From contig NZ_JNWZ01000044.1 in the NCBI RefSeq assembly GCF_000716545.1, positions 1 to 64,000 of the forward strand: 64,000 bases of DNA, read 5' to 3'. Shown in pieces: positions 42,251 to 50,307 of this stretch (the first letter of the stretch is position 1; the number at the start of each line of letters is the position of its first letter). Both the position numbers and the translations under genes were made by a program. The DNA is from Kitasatospora phosalacinea. Its GTDB lineage: Bacteria; Actinomycetota; Actinomycetes; Streptomycetales; Streptomycetaceae. Below the pieces are notes generated by a model. It saw only the letters and a program-made list of their open reading frames with translations. It was not told the origin of the DNA and searched no databases.

Positions 42251-43453
42251 TCAGCAGTCGCAGCCGCAGTCGCACCCGTCGCAGCCGCAGCTGCTGCAGC
42301 ACCCGTCGTCGCCGCAGCAGTCACAGCAGTTGCCGCAGCCGTCGCACCCGTCGCCGCAGTCGCAGTCGTGGCGCTGGCAGAAGCCCTCGCGCCGCTCGCG
42401 GCTGAACGGGTCGTCATGGGCGCAGCACAGCAACTGGCAGGTGCAGGCCATCGCCATCCACACCGCGCAGCCCGGGATCAGCGAACGCGGACGCTTCGGC
42501 CGCCCCGGGTCGTCGAAGCGCTCCGGCGCCGACGGGGCCCCGGGGTCGGTGCGGTGCGGGGAGCCGTGCGCGCTCGCGTTGGCGCAGGACGGCTGGTGGC
42601 CGCGCCGTCCGAAGACCCGGTCCACCGCCTCGCCGGTCTCGTGCGCGAGGAGCAGGTGCGCCAGGGCGCGATCGGTGAACTCCACCTCCTTGAGCGCGAG
42701 TCGGATGCCGTGGACGGCGTCGCGGCAGAGTCGTTCGGCTTCGGCCCGGGGGGTGCCGGTGACGGTGAGCGGGTTCCACAGTCCGCGGGCCTCGTCGTCC
42801 TGGCGGTCTTCGGCGGCGTCGAGGAGGTGGGCGAGCCGTCCGAAGAGTCGTCCGGCTTCGGCGAGCGCGGCGGCGTTGCCCGGGCGGCCGGCGAGGGCGG
42901 CGGTGTGGGCGAAGGCGGCGGCGGTGGCCTCTTCGGTCGGTGCGGTGGCCAGGAGGAGGGGCCCGCCGGCGGTGACGGCGGTTTCGGCGGCCTGCTGGCG
43001 TTCGGCGGCGGCCAACAACACGGCGGTGTCGAAGCCGACGGCGGCGGCGGTGCCGGCGCTCTGGCGGTCCCAGCGCCGGGTGACGCGGCGGGCGCCGGCG
43101 GCGATCGGGCGGCGGGCGAAGACGCCGTCACCGTCCTGGACGTGGTCGCGGACCTTCACCGACGCGAGCGCCAACGACACGGCCGCCGCCAACCTGGCGC
43201 CCTCGCCCCGCGCCACTGACGCGCTGCGCATGCCGCGCAGCGGGCACGGCCCGGCGGTGCGCCGCTCGGCTTCCCGCGGGGACTGGGCCTCGACCAGGAC
43301 GGAGATCACCAGCCCGTCGTAGTTCGTCGCCGTCCGCGCCAACTGCCCGTGGTCGTCGCGCAACGCGAGGCACAGGCCGCACAGGTGCGCCATCCAGGAG
43401 GCGTGCAGCCGCTCCGACAGCCGATGCCGACACGGCCTGATGATTCCGAACAC
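42251..43453 (-). CDS. DUF5685 protein with cysteine-rich C-terminus
   Basis: A 400-residue protein of a family widespread in streptomycetes. The N-terminus has the conserved CGLCLALRDDHGQLARTATN, with a CxxC pair and an earlier Cys, and CPLRGMRSASVA supplies another. A helical body follows. The last 42 residues contain 17 cysteines in CC, CxC and CxxC arrangements interspersed with Asp and Gly, like a metallothionein or a multi-zinc or iron-sulphur site. Cysteines at both ends suggest a shared metal centre. Start is GTG 43453. Function unknown; some annotations call the family a regulator without evidence. Confidence 0.8.
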   Translation of the reverse strand: MFGIIRPCRHRLSERLHASWMAHLCGLCLALRDDHGQLARTATNYDGLVISVLVEAQSPREAERRTAGPCPLRGMRSASVARGEGARLAAAVSLALASVKVRDHVQDGDGVFARRPIAAGARRVTRRWDRQSAGTAAAVGFDTAVLLAAAERQQAAETAVTAGGPLLLATAPTEEATAAAFAHTAALAGRPGNAAALAEAGRLFGRLAHLLDAAEDRQDDEARGLWNPLTVTGTPRAEAERLCRDAVHGIRLALKEVEFTDRALAHLLLAHETGEAVDRVFGRRGHQPSCANASAHGSPHRTDPGAPSAPERFDDPGRPKRPRSLIPGCAVWMAMACTCQLLCCAHDDPFSRERREGFCQRHDCDCGDGCDGCGNCCDCCGDDGCCSSCGCDGCDCGCDC

Positions 43454-43531
43454 GCCCCGCCCCGTTCCTGCCGATATCCCCGGTCATCCTAGTGACGCGG
43501 GTACCGGGGACGGGGTTCCACCCCCCTCGGC

Positions 43532-43987
43532 TCAGCGGTGGTCCGGCAGGTCCAGCGAGAAGTGGAAGGCCACCACCGACATCCGCCGCGCGTGGTAGAA
43601 GCGGTGCGCGCCCTGGTTGACCACGCCGGAGTCCAACTCCACCCGCACGCAGCCGGATCCGGCCGCCCGTTGTTCCAACTCGCCCATCAGCCAGGCTCCG
43701 ACGCCACTCGAGCGGAGCGCCGGATCGGTCACCAGGTCGTCGACGAAGAGTATCCGCCCCCGGCTGGTCGCCAGCGTCCGGTGCGTCGCCACGGCCGCGC
43801 AACGCCCCTTCCCGGAGGGCGAGTCGTCGTACGCGGCGGTGAACACCAGCCCCTGGCCCGCCGCTTCGGTGGCGAACGCGGCGAACCCCGGGCCGCTCAG
43901 GGCCGGCCGCAGGGCCCGGATCAGCGGCTCAACGTCTCGGAACAGGGCCTGACTTGGGACGTCCACGTCTCTCGCGAGCAGTTCCAT
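43532..43987 (-). CDS. GNAT-family N-acetyltransferase
   Basis: A 151-residue single-domain GNAT. The core reads ILFVDDLVTDPALRSSGVGA followed by WLMGELEQRAAGSGCVRVEL (acetyl-CoA loop and helix) and GAHRFYHARRMSVVAFHFSL at the end. The start MELLARDVDV at 43987 gives the family's normal length. It belongs to the group that acetylates small amines or protein N-termini; substrate unknown. Confidence 0.88.
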   Translation of the reverse strand: MELLARDVDVPSQALFRDVEPLIRALRPALSGPGFAAFATEAAGQGLVFTAAYDDSPSGKGRCAAVATHRTLATSRGRILFVDDLVTDPALRSSGVGAWLMGELEQRAAGSGCVRVELDSGVVNQGAHRFYHARRMSVVAFHFSLDLPDHR

Positions 43988-44071
43988 CCGGTCATTGTTC
44001 CCCGCGCCGGACGGCCGCCGCACCCGATATCGGAGGGCCGCCGCACCGGGTGCCGGGCGGGCCGGCCGGGC

Positions 44072-44452
44072 TCAGGAGGCGAACGAGCCGTCCGGGCCGC
44101 CGGTGCCCAGCAGACCGGTGGGGGAGGAGAGCTGCCAGGGGTGGGCCGGGCCGCCGGGAGCCGGGTCGGGGGCGACGGCGAGGACGTGGCCGGTGTCGAA
44201 GGCGAGTTGCAGGCCGCCCGCCGGGGTGACCACCGCCGCGGTGATGGCGGCGTCCGCGAGCCGGCCCAGCGCACCGGTGGGGGAGAGGCCGAGCGCGGGG
44301 TAGAAGTGCTCGACCTCCGTGCCGTGCCGCAGCCGGAAGTCGTTCTCGATGGTCAGCAGCAGCCCGTCGTCCAGGTGCAGCACCAACCGGTTGCCGCCGC
44401 CGAGCGAGCGCACCGCGCGGCCGTCGAGTTCGGAGTCGATCGACCGCGCCAT
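44072..44452 (-). CDS. DUF6188-like hypothetical protein
   Basis: A 126-residue protein, beta-rich: RLVLHLDDGLLLTIENDFRL, then ITAAVVTPAGGLQLAFDTGH and PAHPWQLSSPTGLL. The order of strands and the final W-x-L-x-x-P-x-G motif resemble DUF6188 proteins of actinobacteria, which are of unknown function. GGGAGG lies before the ATG at 44452. It may share a transcript with the Nudix gene upstream. Confidence 0.65.
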   Translation of the reverse strand: MARSIDSELDGRAVRSLGGGNRLVLHLDDGLLLTIENDFRLRHGTEVEHFYPALGLSPTGALGRLADAAITAAVVTPAGGLQLAFDTGHVLAVAPDPAPGGPAHPWQLSSPTGLLGTGGPDGSFAS

Positions 44453-44621
44453 TCCGTACCTCCCGGTCTCCGTGCCGGACCGGCGGGCACCGTTCCGACC
44501 TGCCTATTCATACCCGGCCGGGGCCCCGGCACCCGCCGCGAACCGCCGGGCGGGGCCGGGAGAACGGGAGCCGGGCCCCGACGGCCGGCCGGGGGAGCGG
44601 CCCAGGCAGCGAAGGCCCCGG

Positions 44622-45695
44622 TCAGGGGACGGCGACCGGCGGTGCGCCGTCCACCAGTTCGGCCGGCCCGGCGGCCGGGGGCAGCGCGCGCACCGCCAGG
44701 CAGGCCGCCAGCCGCCGGGCCGCGGGCGGGGCCAGCACCCGCGCGGCCTCCTGCGGGGTGAACAGCCGCCACTCGGCGATCTCCTCCTCCTGGACGCGGA
44801 CCGCCGCCAGCAGCTCCGGCCCCACCGCCCCGCCGTCGTACACCAGGGTCAGGTGCGGCGGGTCCCACGGGTGGCCGCCCACCCAGTCGACGGCCAGCAG
44901 CCGTCCGGGCTCGCGCCGCCAGCCCAGTTCCTCCAGGGCCTCCCGCCGGGCGCCCTCCCGGGGCAGCTCCCGGTCCGCCTCGACCGACCCGCCGGGCAGC
45001 ACCCACGGCGATTCGTCCCGCCAGGGCGTCAGCCGCACCAGCAGCACCCGCCCGTCCGGGTCGGTGAACAGCATCCTGGCCTTGGCCCGGATCCGGGGGC
45101 GGCTGGCGTAGTACGCCTGCTTGTCCATCGGCGGCGCCGGGGCTTCCCGTCCGCCGCCGGGCGGCAGCAGGCCCTCCAGCGCGGCCGCGCCGAGGTACGC
45201 GGGCGCCGGGCGGGGCGGCAGGTGCAGGGCGGAGTGGCCGGCGGGGAGGCCGTCCGCGAGCTCCAGCGGCGCGGCCGAGCGCGGCGCCCGCAGGCAGGCG
45301 CCCATCCGGCGCGACAGCAGCGGCGGCACGGCCGACAGCAGCAGGTCGGGCGGCAGGTGCACCATCGCGTCCAGTTCGGCCGCCTCCAGCCGGACCGCCG
45401 CCAGTTGCCCGGCGGTCAGCGGCTCGGCCCAGTACAGGAAGGCCGCGACCGGGGGCCGGTCGTGGTCCCGCGACCAGTCCAGGCACGCGAGTTCGCGCAG
45501 GACGGGCGTGACGCCCAGCTCCTCGCGGACCTCCCGGACGGCGGTGTGCCGGGGCGAGGCGTCCGCCCGCTCCCAGCCGCCGCCGGGCACCGCGATCGGG
45601 TGCTTGGCCCGGTACGAGGCCCGCACCACCAGCACCCGCCCGTCCCGGTCCGGGAACAGCACCCCCGCCGCCGCCATGATCTCCTGCCCGCTCAC
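44622..45695 (-). CDS. Nudix hydrolase with two Nudix domains
   Basis: A 357-residue protein with tandem Nudix domains. The first (about 5-130) has its helix in AVREVREELGVTPV, but the Glu normally seven residues before is Ala. The second (about 205-330) has RREALEELGW preceded by the GGSVEADRELP loop, with one extra residue. Both keep the catalytic REx2EE core. A Pro-rich linker lies between them. Nudix enzymes cleave nucleoside diphosphates linked to another group; the substrate is unknown. Two domains could form an internal dimer. Start is GTG 45695. Confidence 0.85.
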   Translation of the reverse strand: MSGQEIMAAAGVLFPDRDGRVLVVRASYRAKHPIAVPGGGWERADASPRHTAVREVREELGVTPVLRELACLDWSRDHDRPPVAAFLYWAEPLTAGQLAAVRLEAAELDAMVHLPPDLLLSAVPPLLSRRMGACLRAPRSAAPLELADGLPAGHSALHLPPRPAPAYLGAAALEGLLPPGGGREAPAPPMDKQAYYASRPRIRAKARMLFTDPDGRVLLVRLTPWRDESPWVLPGGSVEADRELPREGARREALEELGWRREPGRLLAVDWVGGHPWDPPHLTLVYDGGAVGPELLAAVRVQEEEIAEWRLFTPQEAARVLAPPAARRLAACLAVRALPPAAGPAELVDGAPPVAVP

Positions 45696-45770
45696 CGCAA
45701 CCCCCTCGCTCGCGCCCGGCCGTCCCCGCCCAGCATGCCCCGGCTCCGGCCCGCCGCACCCCGACGGCGA

Positions 45771-45808
45771 CGAGCCCGTGCCGGACCGACCGGTCCGGCA
45801 CGGGCTCG
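45771..45808 (-). terminator. Strong hairpin terminator after DUF1508 gene
   Basis: CGAGCCCGTGCCGGACCG and CGGTCCGGCACGGGCTCG form a perfect 18-bp stem with almost no loop, 32 bases after the DUF1508 stop codon. It should stop transcription before the Nudix gene. Confidence 0.75.
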
Positions 45809-45839
45809 CACTTCCGGCGCGGCCGGTGCGGCGCCGCCG

Positions 45840-46028
45840 TCAGGCGTTGGCCGGAGCCTCCAGCAGCTGCGCGTACGGCGCGAGCTTGCGGATCGACTCG
45901 ATGTTCTTCAGGCACTGCTCGCGGGACTCCTCCGGCTCGCCGGTCACCACGACCGAGCCGTTGCTCGCCTTGAGGCGGAAGCGGTGGTTGCCCGACTCGT
46001 CCACGTACAGCTCGAACTTCCCAGCCAT
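45840..46028 (-). CDS. DUF1508 (YegP-like) small protein
   Basis: A 62-residue protein matching one DUF1508 unit: MAGKFELYVDESGNHRFRLK followed by a GEPEESREQCLKNIESIRKL helix. Members are small basic beta-alpha proteins of unknown function; in actinobacteria they often accompany stress and dormancy genes. AGAGGTG lies upstream of the ATG. A strong hairpin follows the gene, so it is a single-gene transcript. Confidence 0.88.
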   Translation of the reverse strand: MAGKFELYVDESGNHRFRLKASNGSVVVTGEPEESREQCLKNIESIRKLAPYAQLLEAPANA

Positions 46029-46225
46029 GGAAATGCACACCTCTCGTTCGGACGGCCCCCCGGCAGTCAACGTAGGCTCAACTCCCGTTCCGCGCCTCCC
46101 GGGTGTGCCATCCGAGTACCGAGCCGGACCCGTGGGGGCACGCTGGTCGAGCGCCGTCCGCCGCCCCGTTCCACGTTCATTGCACACCGAGGCGAGAGGG
46201 CCACGCGGCGGCGGCACGTCGTCAG

Positions 46226-46336
46226 TAGGCGGTGCTTCGGCTCTGCGTGGTCGTAGGTGCCGCCGTGTTCGTCGAAGGTGACGAGCAGGGCGGTGTTGAG
46301 GTGGTCCTCGCCGCCGAGCAGGCTGGAGGGCGGGTC
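46226..46336 (-). pseudogene. Fragment of a phosphoesterase/phospholipase C-family gene
   Basis: A minus-strand frame reads DPPSSLLGGEDHLNTALLVT and then FDEHGGTYDHAEP. TFDEHGGTYDHVPP is the catalytic signature of the phosphoesterase family that includes bacterial phospholipase C and acid phosphatase AcpA. Between LLGGE and NTALLV the usual 20 or so residues are missing, and no other part of the protein is recognisable nearby, so this is a relic. Confidence 0.6.
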
Positions 46337-46670
46337 CCGGACCAGGCCGGGGGCGGTATCGGCGGAGCCTGGACCGGGTGTCCCCCAAGGGTCGTGGCCG
46401 CACCGTCCCGTTGCCCGCGGGCGTCGTCGGGCAGCGGCTCGGCCAGGGGGCCGGCGGGTGCGCCGGGACGGACGGATCGGTTCGGGCACGGGGCGGGTCG
46501 GACGTGTCCGGACGACGCCGGGGGCTGCGACGCCTCGACCGGACGGACGGCGGGCGGCCACGCCGTCGTCGAGGGCCGGGGACCCGGGCGCCGTCGGCGC
46601 ACGTACGGATCCGATCGGCCGCGCCCCGCTGGGGGAGCACTCCGCCGACAGCCCGTCGGAGTCCCCGGCC

Positions 46671-46731
46671 GGTCCGCCGGTCCGCCGGTCCGCCGGTCCG
46701 CCGGTCCGCCGGTCCGCCGGTCCGCCGGTCC
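46671..46731. repeat. 8-bp tandem repeat (GGTCCGCC x7.6)
   Basis: Seven perfect copies of GGTCCGCC (46671-46726) plus a partial copy lie in the gene-free region. The unit length is not a multiple of three, so slippage here would shift any frame through it. Confidence 0.9.
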
Positions 46732-46946
46732 CGTTCGCGGGCGAGGCGCGGGAGCCGTCCGGGACGTACCGGCAACCCGCCCGCGCGTGTCGCCGACCGA
46801 CCGGCCGGGCGCGCCCGGACAATGGGCACGATGCCGCCAGGCGGATGCGCTCCGTGAAAGGACATGACCGTGACCGCTCCGCGAGCCGTGCGGCGGGAAC
46901 GCGGGTGCGGCCCGGCCCGCCGCCACCGACCGGGCGGACGGACCCG

Positions 46947-47645
46947 GTGACCGGGCGCCGCACCGCGCACCCCCCGGAGGAGCCGTCCGGACTCGCGGAA
47001 CAGGAGCCCTACGGCGACACCCGGTGGCCGATGGCCGGGGCCGTGCTCGCCGCGATCCTGCTGACCCTGCTGCTGCCCGACGACCTGCGGCTGGCGCCGC
47101 GCTGGGTGCTGCCCACGGTGGAGGGCCTGCTGCTGCTGGCGCTGGTCGCGGCCGACCCCTCCCGGATCAGCCGCCGCTCGGCCCTGCTGCGGGCGGTGTC
47201 CGTCACGCTCGTGGGAGTACTGGCGTGCGGGGCCGTCTGGTCGACCGGCCAGCTGATCGACGACCTGGTGCGCGGCGGCCCCGAGACGAACTCCGCCTCC
47301 GAGTTGTTGCGCAGCGGGGGCAGCGTCTGGGGCGGCACCGTGCTGGCGTTCTCCCTGCTCTACTTCGAACTCGACTGCGGCGGGTCCGCGGCCCGCGCGC
47401 ACGGCATGCCCCCCGTGCCGGGGCTGGCCTTCCCGCAGCAGCTCAATCCCACGGTGGCCGCCCCCCATTGGCGACCCCGGTACATCGACTACCTGTACCT
47501 GGCGCTCACCAACTCCACCGCCCTCAGCCCCACCGACGTGATGCCGCTCGCGCCCTGGGCCAAGGTCGTGATGGGGGTCCAGTCCCTGGTCTCCCTGCTC
47601 CTGCTCGGACTGGTCGTCGCGCGCGCGGTCAACGTCCTGTCCTGA
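46947..47645 (+). CDS. Integral membrane protein, DUF1345-like
   Basis: About 232 residues with four to five membrane helices. Segments are MAGAVLAAILLTLLLPD, WVLPTVEGLLLLALVAAD, VSVTLVGVLACGAVWSTG, TVLAFSLLYFELDCGG and a C-terminal SLVSLLLLGLVVARAVNVLS, with a conserved DYLYLALTNSTALSPTDVMP before the last helix that resembles an ion-channel pore region. It is a common streptomycete membrane protein of unknown function. The start is uncertain: GTG 46947 is chosen, GTG 46854 is possible. Confidence 0.75.
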   Translation: MTGRRTAHPPEEPSGLAEQEPYGDTRWPMAGAVLAAILLTLLLPDDLRLAPRWVLPTVEGLLLLALVAADPSRISRRSALLRAVSVTLVGVLACGAVWSTGQLIDDLVRGGPETNSASELLRSGGSVWGGTVLAFSLLYFELDCGGSAARAHGMPPVPGLAFPQQLNPTVAAPHWRPRYIDYLYLALTNSTALSPTDVMPLAPWAKVVMGVQSLVSLLLLGLVVARAVNVLS

Positions 47646-47690
47646 CGGGCCGTCCGCGGGCCGGAGCGTTCGTCCGCCCGCCGGTTCCGC

Positions 47691-47710
47691 GGTCCTCCCG
47701 GGAGGACCGG
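47691..47710. promoter_or_regulatory. 20-bp perfect palindrome
   Basis: CGGTCCTCCCGGGAGGACCG is a perfect palindrome 45 bases after the membrane-protein stop and about 150 bases before the GH15 start. With no loop it is more like a dimer-binding operator than a terminator, but either role is possible. Confidence 0.4.
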
Positions 47711-47856
47711 TCGACGCGCGGCCCGGACGCACTGCGGGCAGGAACCCCGGCGGGCGCCGTCCCGCCTCCGGCCGGGGCGGCGAAGTTCCAACGGGCGTAC
47801 TCCCGGGGCCTGCCGGATAGTGGACGGCGTCGGAACCCTCCCGGGATTGGACGCAC

Positions 47857-49680
47857 ATGCACCGCTATCCTCCGATCGCTGAACACGGCCTGGTGGGCGA
47901 CCTGCAGACCGCCGCCCTGGTGACGTCCCAGGGCGTGGTCAACTGGTTCTGCTCACCGAGGTTCGACTCGCCGAGCGTCTTCGCTTCGCTGCTCGACCAC
48001 GACGGCGGAGGCTACTTCCGGCTGGCGCCGGAACACTCGGACGTGTCGTGCAAGCAGTTGTACTACCCGGACACGGGCGTGCTGGTCACGCGGTTCATGT
48101 CGCCGGACGGGGTCGGCGAGGTCGTCGACTGGATGCCGGCGAACACCAACCGCACTCCGACCGACCGCCACAGCCTGATGCGGGTGGTCCGGGCGGTGCG
48201 CGGCACGGTGCGCTTCGTCCTGGAGTGCAGGCCCCGGTTCGACTACGGCCGGGCCGGGCACGAGCTCGAACTGCACGGCGGGGGGGCCGTCTTCCGCGCC
48301 CCCGGGACCACCGGGCACCTCCAGACCAGCTTCCCGCTGGAGCGCGACGGGGACGACGTCCGCGGCGCGGTCACCCTGAGCATCGGGGAGTCCGCCGCCG
48401 CGGTGTTCACCACCTGCGCGGCCGACGGTGAGGCACCGCCCCCGCTCACCGTGGAGGGGGTCACGGCCAAGCTGTGGGGCGAGGTGGACTTCTGGCAGAA
48501 GTGGCTGCACACCTCCCGCTACCGGGGCCGGTGGGCCGAGATGGTGAACCGCTCCGCCATCACGCTCAAGCTCCTGACCTACCACCCCTCCGGAGCGCCG
48601 GTCGCCGCCGCCACCATGGGGCTGCCGGAGCAGGTCGGGGGCGAGCGCAACTGGGACTACCGCTACTCGTGGGTCCGGGACGGCTCCCTCTCGGTCCGCG
48701 CGCTGCTCGACCTCGGGTTCGTCGAGGAGGCGACCTCGTTCACGAAGTGGCTGGGCGACCGGATGCGCGACCGGGCCGACCTGCCCGGCGAGCGGCTGCA
48801 GATCATGTACCGGGTCGACGGCGACCCGCACCTGACCGAGGAGATCCTGGAGCACTGGGAGGGCTACCGCGGATCGCGGCCGGTGCGGGCGGGCAACGCC
48901 GCCGCCGACCAGCTCCAGCTCGACATCTACGGCGAGTCCCTCTACGCACTGGCCGAGGGTCTGGACGTCGGCACGGAGCTGGGCTACCACGGCTGGAAGG
49001 GCCTCGCCCGGACGCTGGACTGGCTCGCCGACAACTGGGACCGCCCGGACGAGGGCATCTGGGAGACCCGCGGCGGGCGCAACGACTTCACCTTCAGCCG
49101 GGTGATGTGCTGGGTCGCCTTCGACCGGGGCATGCGGATGGCGACCGAACTCAGCCGGCCCGCCGACATCCCGCGCTGGCGCAGCGCCCGCGACAGCATC
49201 CTCGACCAGGTGATGGACAAGGGCTGGAGCAAGTCGGAGCAGGCCCTGGTGCAGCACTACGGCGGCGACGTCCTGGACGCCTCGCTGCTGCTGATCCCCC
49301 GCGTGGGCTTCCTCGCCGCGAAGAGCCCGGGCTGGCTCTCCACCCTGGACGCGATGGAGCGCAAGCTCGTCTCGGACAGCCTCGTGTACCGGTACGACCC
49401 GGCCGCCTCGCCGGACGGCCTGCGCGGCTCGGAGGGAACCTTCAGCCTCTGCACCTACCTGTACGTCGACGCCCTGGCGCGGGCCGGTCGCATCCGCACG
49501 GCGCGCTACACCTTCGAGAAGATGCACACCTACGCGAACCACGTCGGCCTCTTCGCCGAGGAGATCGGCCCGAGCGGCGAGCAACTCGGCAACTTCCCGC
49601 AGGCGTTCACCCACCTGTCGCTCATCATGGCGGCGACGACCCTGGACGAGGCCATCGAGAAGCAGCACGCGCTGGGCTGA
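47857..49680 (+). CDS. Glycoside hydrolase family 15 protein (glucoamylase/trehalase-like)
   Basis: A 607-residue cytosolic enzyme. The N-terminal beta domain begins MHRYPPIAEHGLVGDLQTAA, and the (alpha/alpha)6 barrel starts near residue 225 with GERNWDYRYSWVRDGSLSVR, the GH15 substrate-binding signature. DNWDRPDEGIWETRGG supplies a probable catalytic Glu of the first half, and TYLYVDALARAGRI with the later EEIGPSGEQLGNFPQAF gives the second. Bacterial relatives hydrolyse trehalose or maltose-type glucosides. Trehalose breakdown fits the stress-metabolism genes around it. Termination is by a 14-bp hairpin at 49697-49730. Confidence 0.93.
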   Translation: MHRYPPIAEHGLVGDLQTAALVTSQGVVNWFCSPRFDSPSVFASLLDHDGGGYFRLAPEHSDVSCKQLYYPDTGVLVTRFMSPDGVGEVVDWMPANTNRTPTDRHSLMRVVRAVRGTVRFVLECRPRFDYGRAGHELELHGGGAVFRAPGTTGHLQTSFPLERDGDDVRGAVTLSIGESAAAVFTTCAADGEAPPPLTVEGVTAKLWGEVDFWQKWLHTSRYRGRWAEMVNRSAITLKLLTYHPSGAPVAAATMGLPEQVGGERNWDYRYSWVRDGSLSVRALLDLGFVEEATSFTKWLGDRMRDRADLPGERLQIMYRVDGDPHLTEEILEHWEGYRGSRPVRAGNAAADQLQLDIYGESLYALAEGLDVGTELGYHGWKGLARTLDWLADNWDRPDEGIWETRGGRNDFTFSRVMCWVAFDRGMRMATELSRPADIPRWRSARDSILDQVMDKGWSKSEQALVQHYGGDVLDASLLLIPRVGFLAAKSPGWLSTLDAMERKLVSDSLVYRYDPAASPDGLRGSEGTFSLCTYLYVDALARAGRIRTARYTFEKMHTYANHVGLFAEEIGPSGEQLGNFPQAFTHLSLIMAATTLDEAIEKQHALG

Positions 49681-49696
49681 GACGACGCTGCGGTGC

Positions 49697-49730
49697 GGCC
49701 GCCGCCCGGGCACACCCCCGGGCGGCGGCC
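49697..49730 (+). terminator. Hairpin terminator after GH15 gene
   Basis: GGCCGCCGCCCGGG (49697-49710) pairs perfectly with CCCGGGCGGCGGCC (49717-49730) around a six-base loop, 16 bases after the stop codon. Confidence 0.75.
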
Positions 49731-49829
49731 ACGGCCACGAGCCGTGGCGGGCTGGGCCGGGCCGGGGCCGTGACACCATCGGCCCACGGCGCCTTGCAGG
49801 GCGGCGTGCGAGCGGCCTCTGATGGACCC

Positions 49830-50264
49830 ATGCAGCCATCACCCTCGACCTCAACCGCCGACGTGCCGCCGCTGGAGCGTTCGCACTGGGTGGCCTTCGC
49901 CGGAATCCTCCTGATGCTGAGCGGACTGTTCGACATCGTCAACGGGTTCGTCGCGATCCTCGACCACGGTTACTACGAGACGACCGCCAACCACGGGAAC
50001 CGCCTGCTGATCTTCAACTACACCGCCTGGGGCTGGATCTGGGTCGTCGTGGGGATCACGCAGGTACTCGCCAGCCTCGGTGTACTGCTCGGGGTCAGGG
50101 CGGCGCGGATCACCGGCATCGTGCTGGCCGCCCTGTGCCTGGTGGGCCAGATGATGTTCATCTCGGCCTTCCCCTACTGGTCGCTGTTCACCATGCTGAT
50201 GTCCGTCCTGGTGATCTTCGGACTGCTGGTCGAACCGCACCGCACCCGGGGCATGCGGGTGTGA
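49830..50264 (+). CDS. DUF7144-like membrane protein
   Basis: A 144-residue protein with four membrane helices: VAFAGILLMLSGLFDIVNGF, GWIWVVVGITQVLASLGVLL, ITGIVLAALCLVGQMMFIS and LFTMLMSVLVIFGLLVE. The spacing and the WVAFAGILL opening match a small four-helix family common in actinobacterial stress islands, of unknown function. Start ATG 49830 lacks a good ribosome-binding site. It is convergent with the ClC gene. Confidence 0.82.
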   Translation: MQPSPSTSTADVPPLERSHWVAFAGILLMLSGLFDIVNGFVAILDHGYYETTANHGNRLLIFNYTAWGWIWVVVGITQVLASLGVLLGVRAARITGIVLAALCLVGQMMFISAFPYWSLFTMLMSVLVIFGLLVEPHRTRGMRV

Positions 50265-50307
50265 CCGCCGTGCCGGGCGGGAGCGCGGACGGACCTGCGG
50301 CCACCGC

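Larger units (their letters stand above)
46029..46946. other. Decayed, gene-poor region
   Basis: No intact gene occupies these 918 bases. They hold a short phosphoesterase fragment (46226-46336), an 8-bp tandem repeat (46671-46731) and otherwise low-complexity GC-rich sequence whose translations are Arg/Pro/Gly-rich in every frame. It looks like the remains of a deleted gene. Confidence 0.6.

Noticed and set aside
42282..42376. Short repeated GCAGCC/GCAGTC units as a CRISPR-like or satellite array
   Set aside because: They are the antisense of Cys/Gly/Asp codons in the DUF5685 tail, so the repetition is a consequence of the protein composition.
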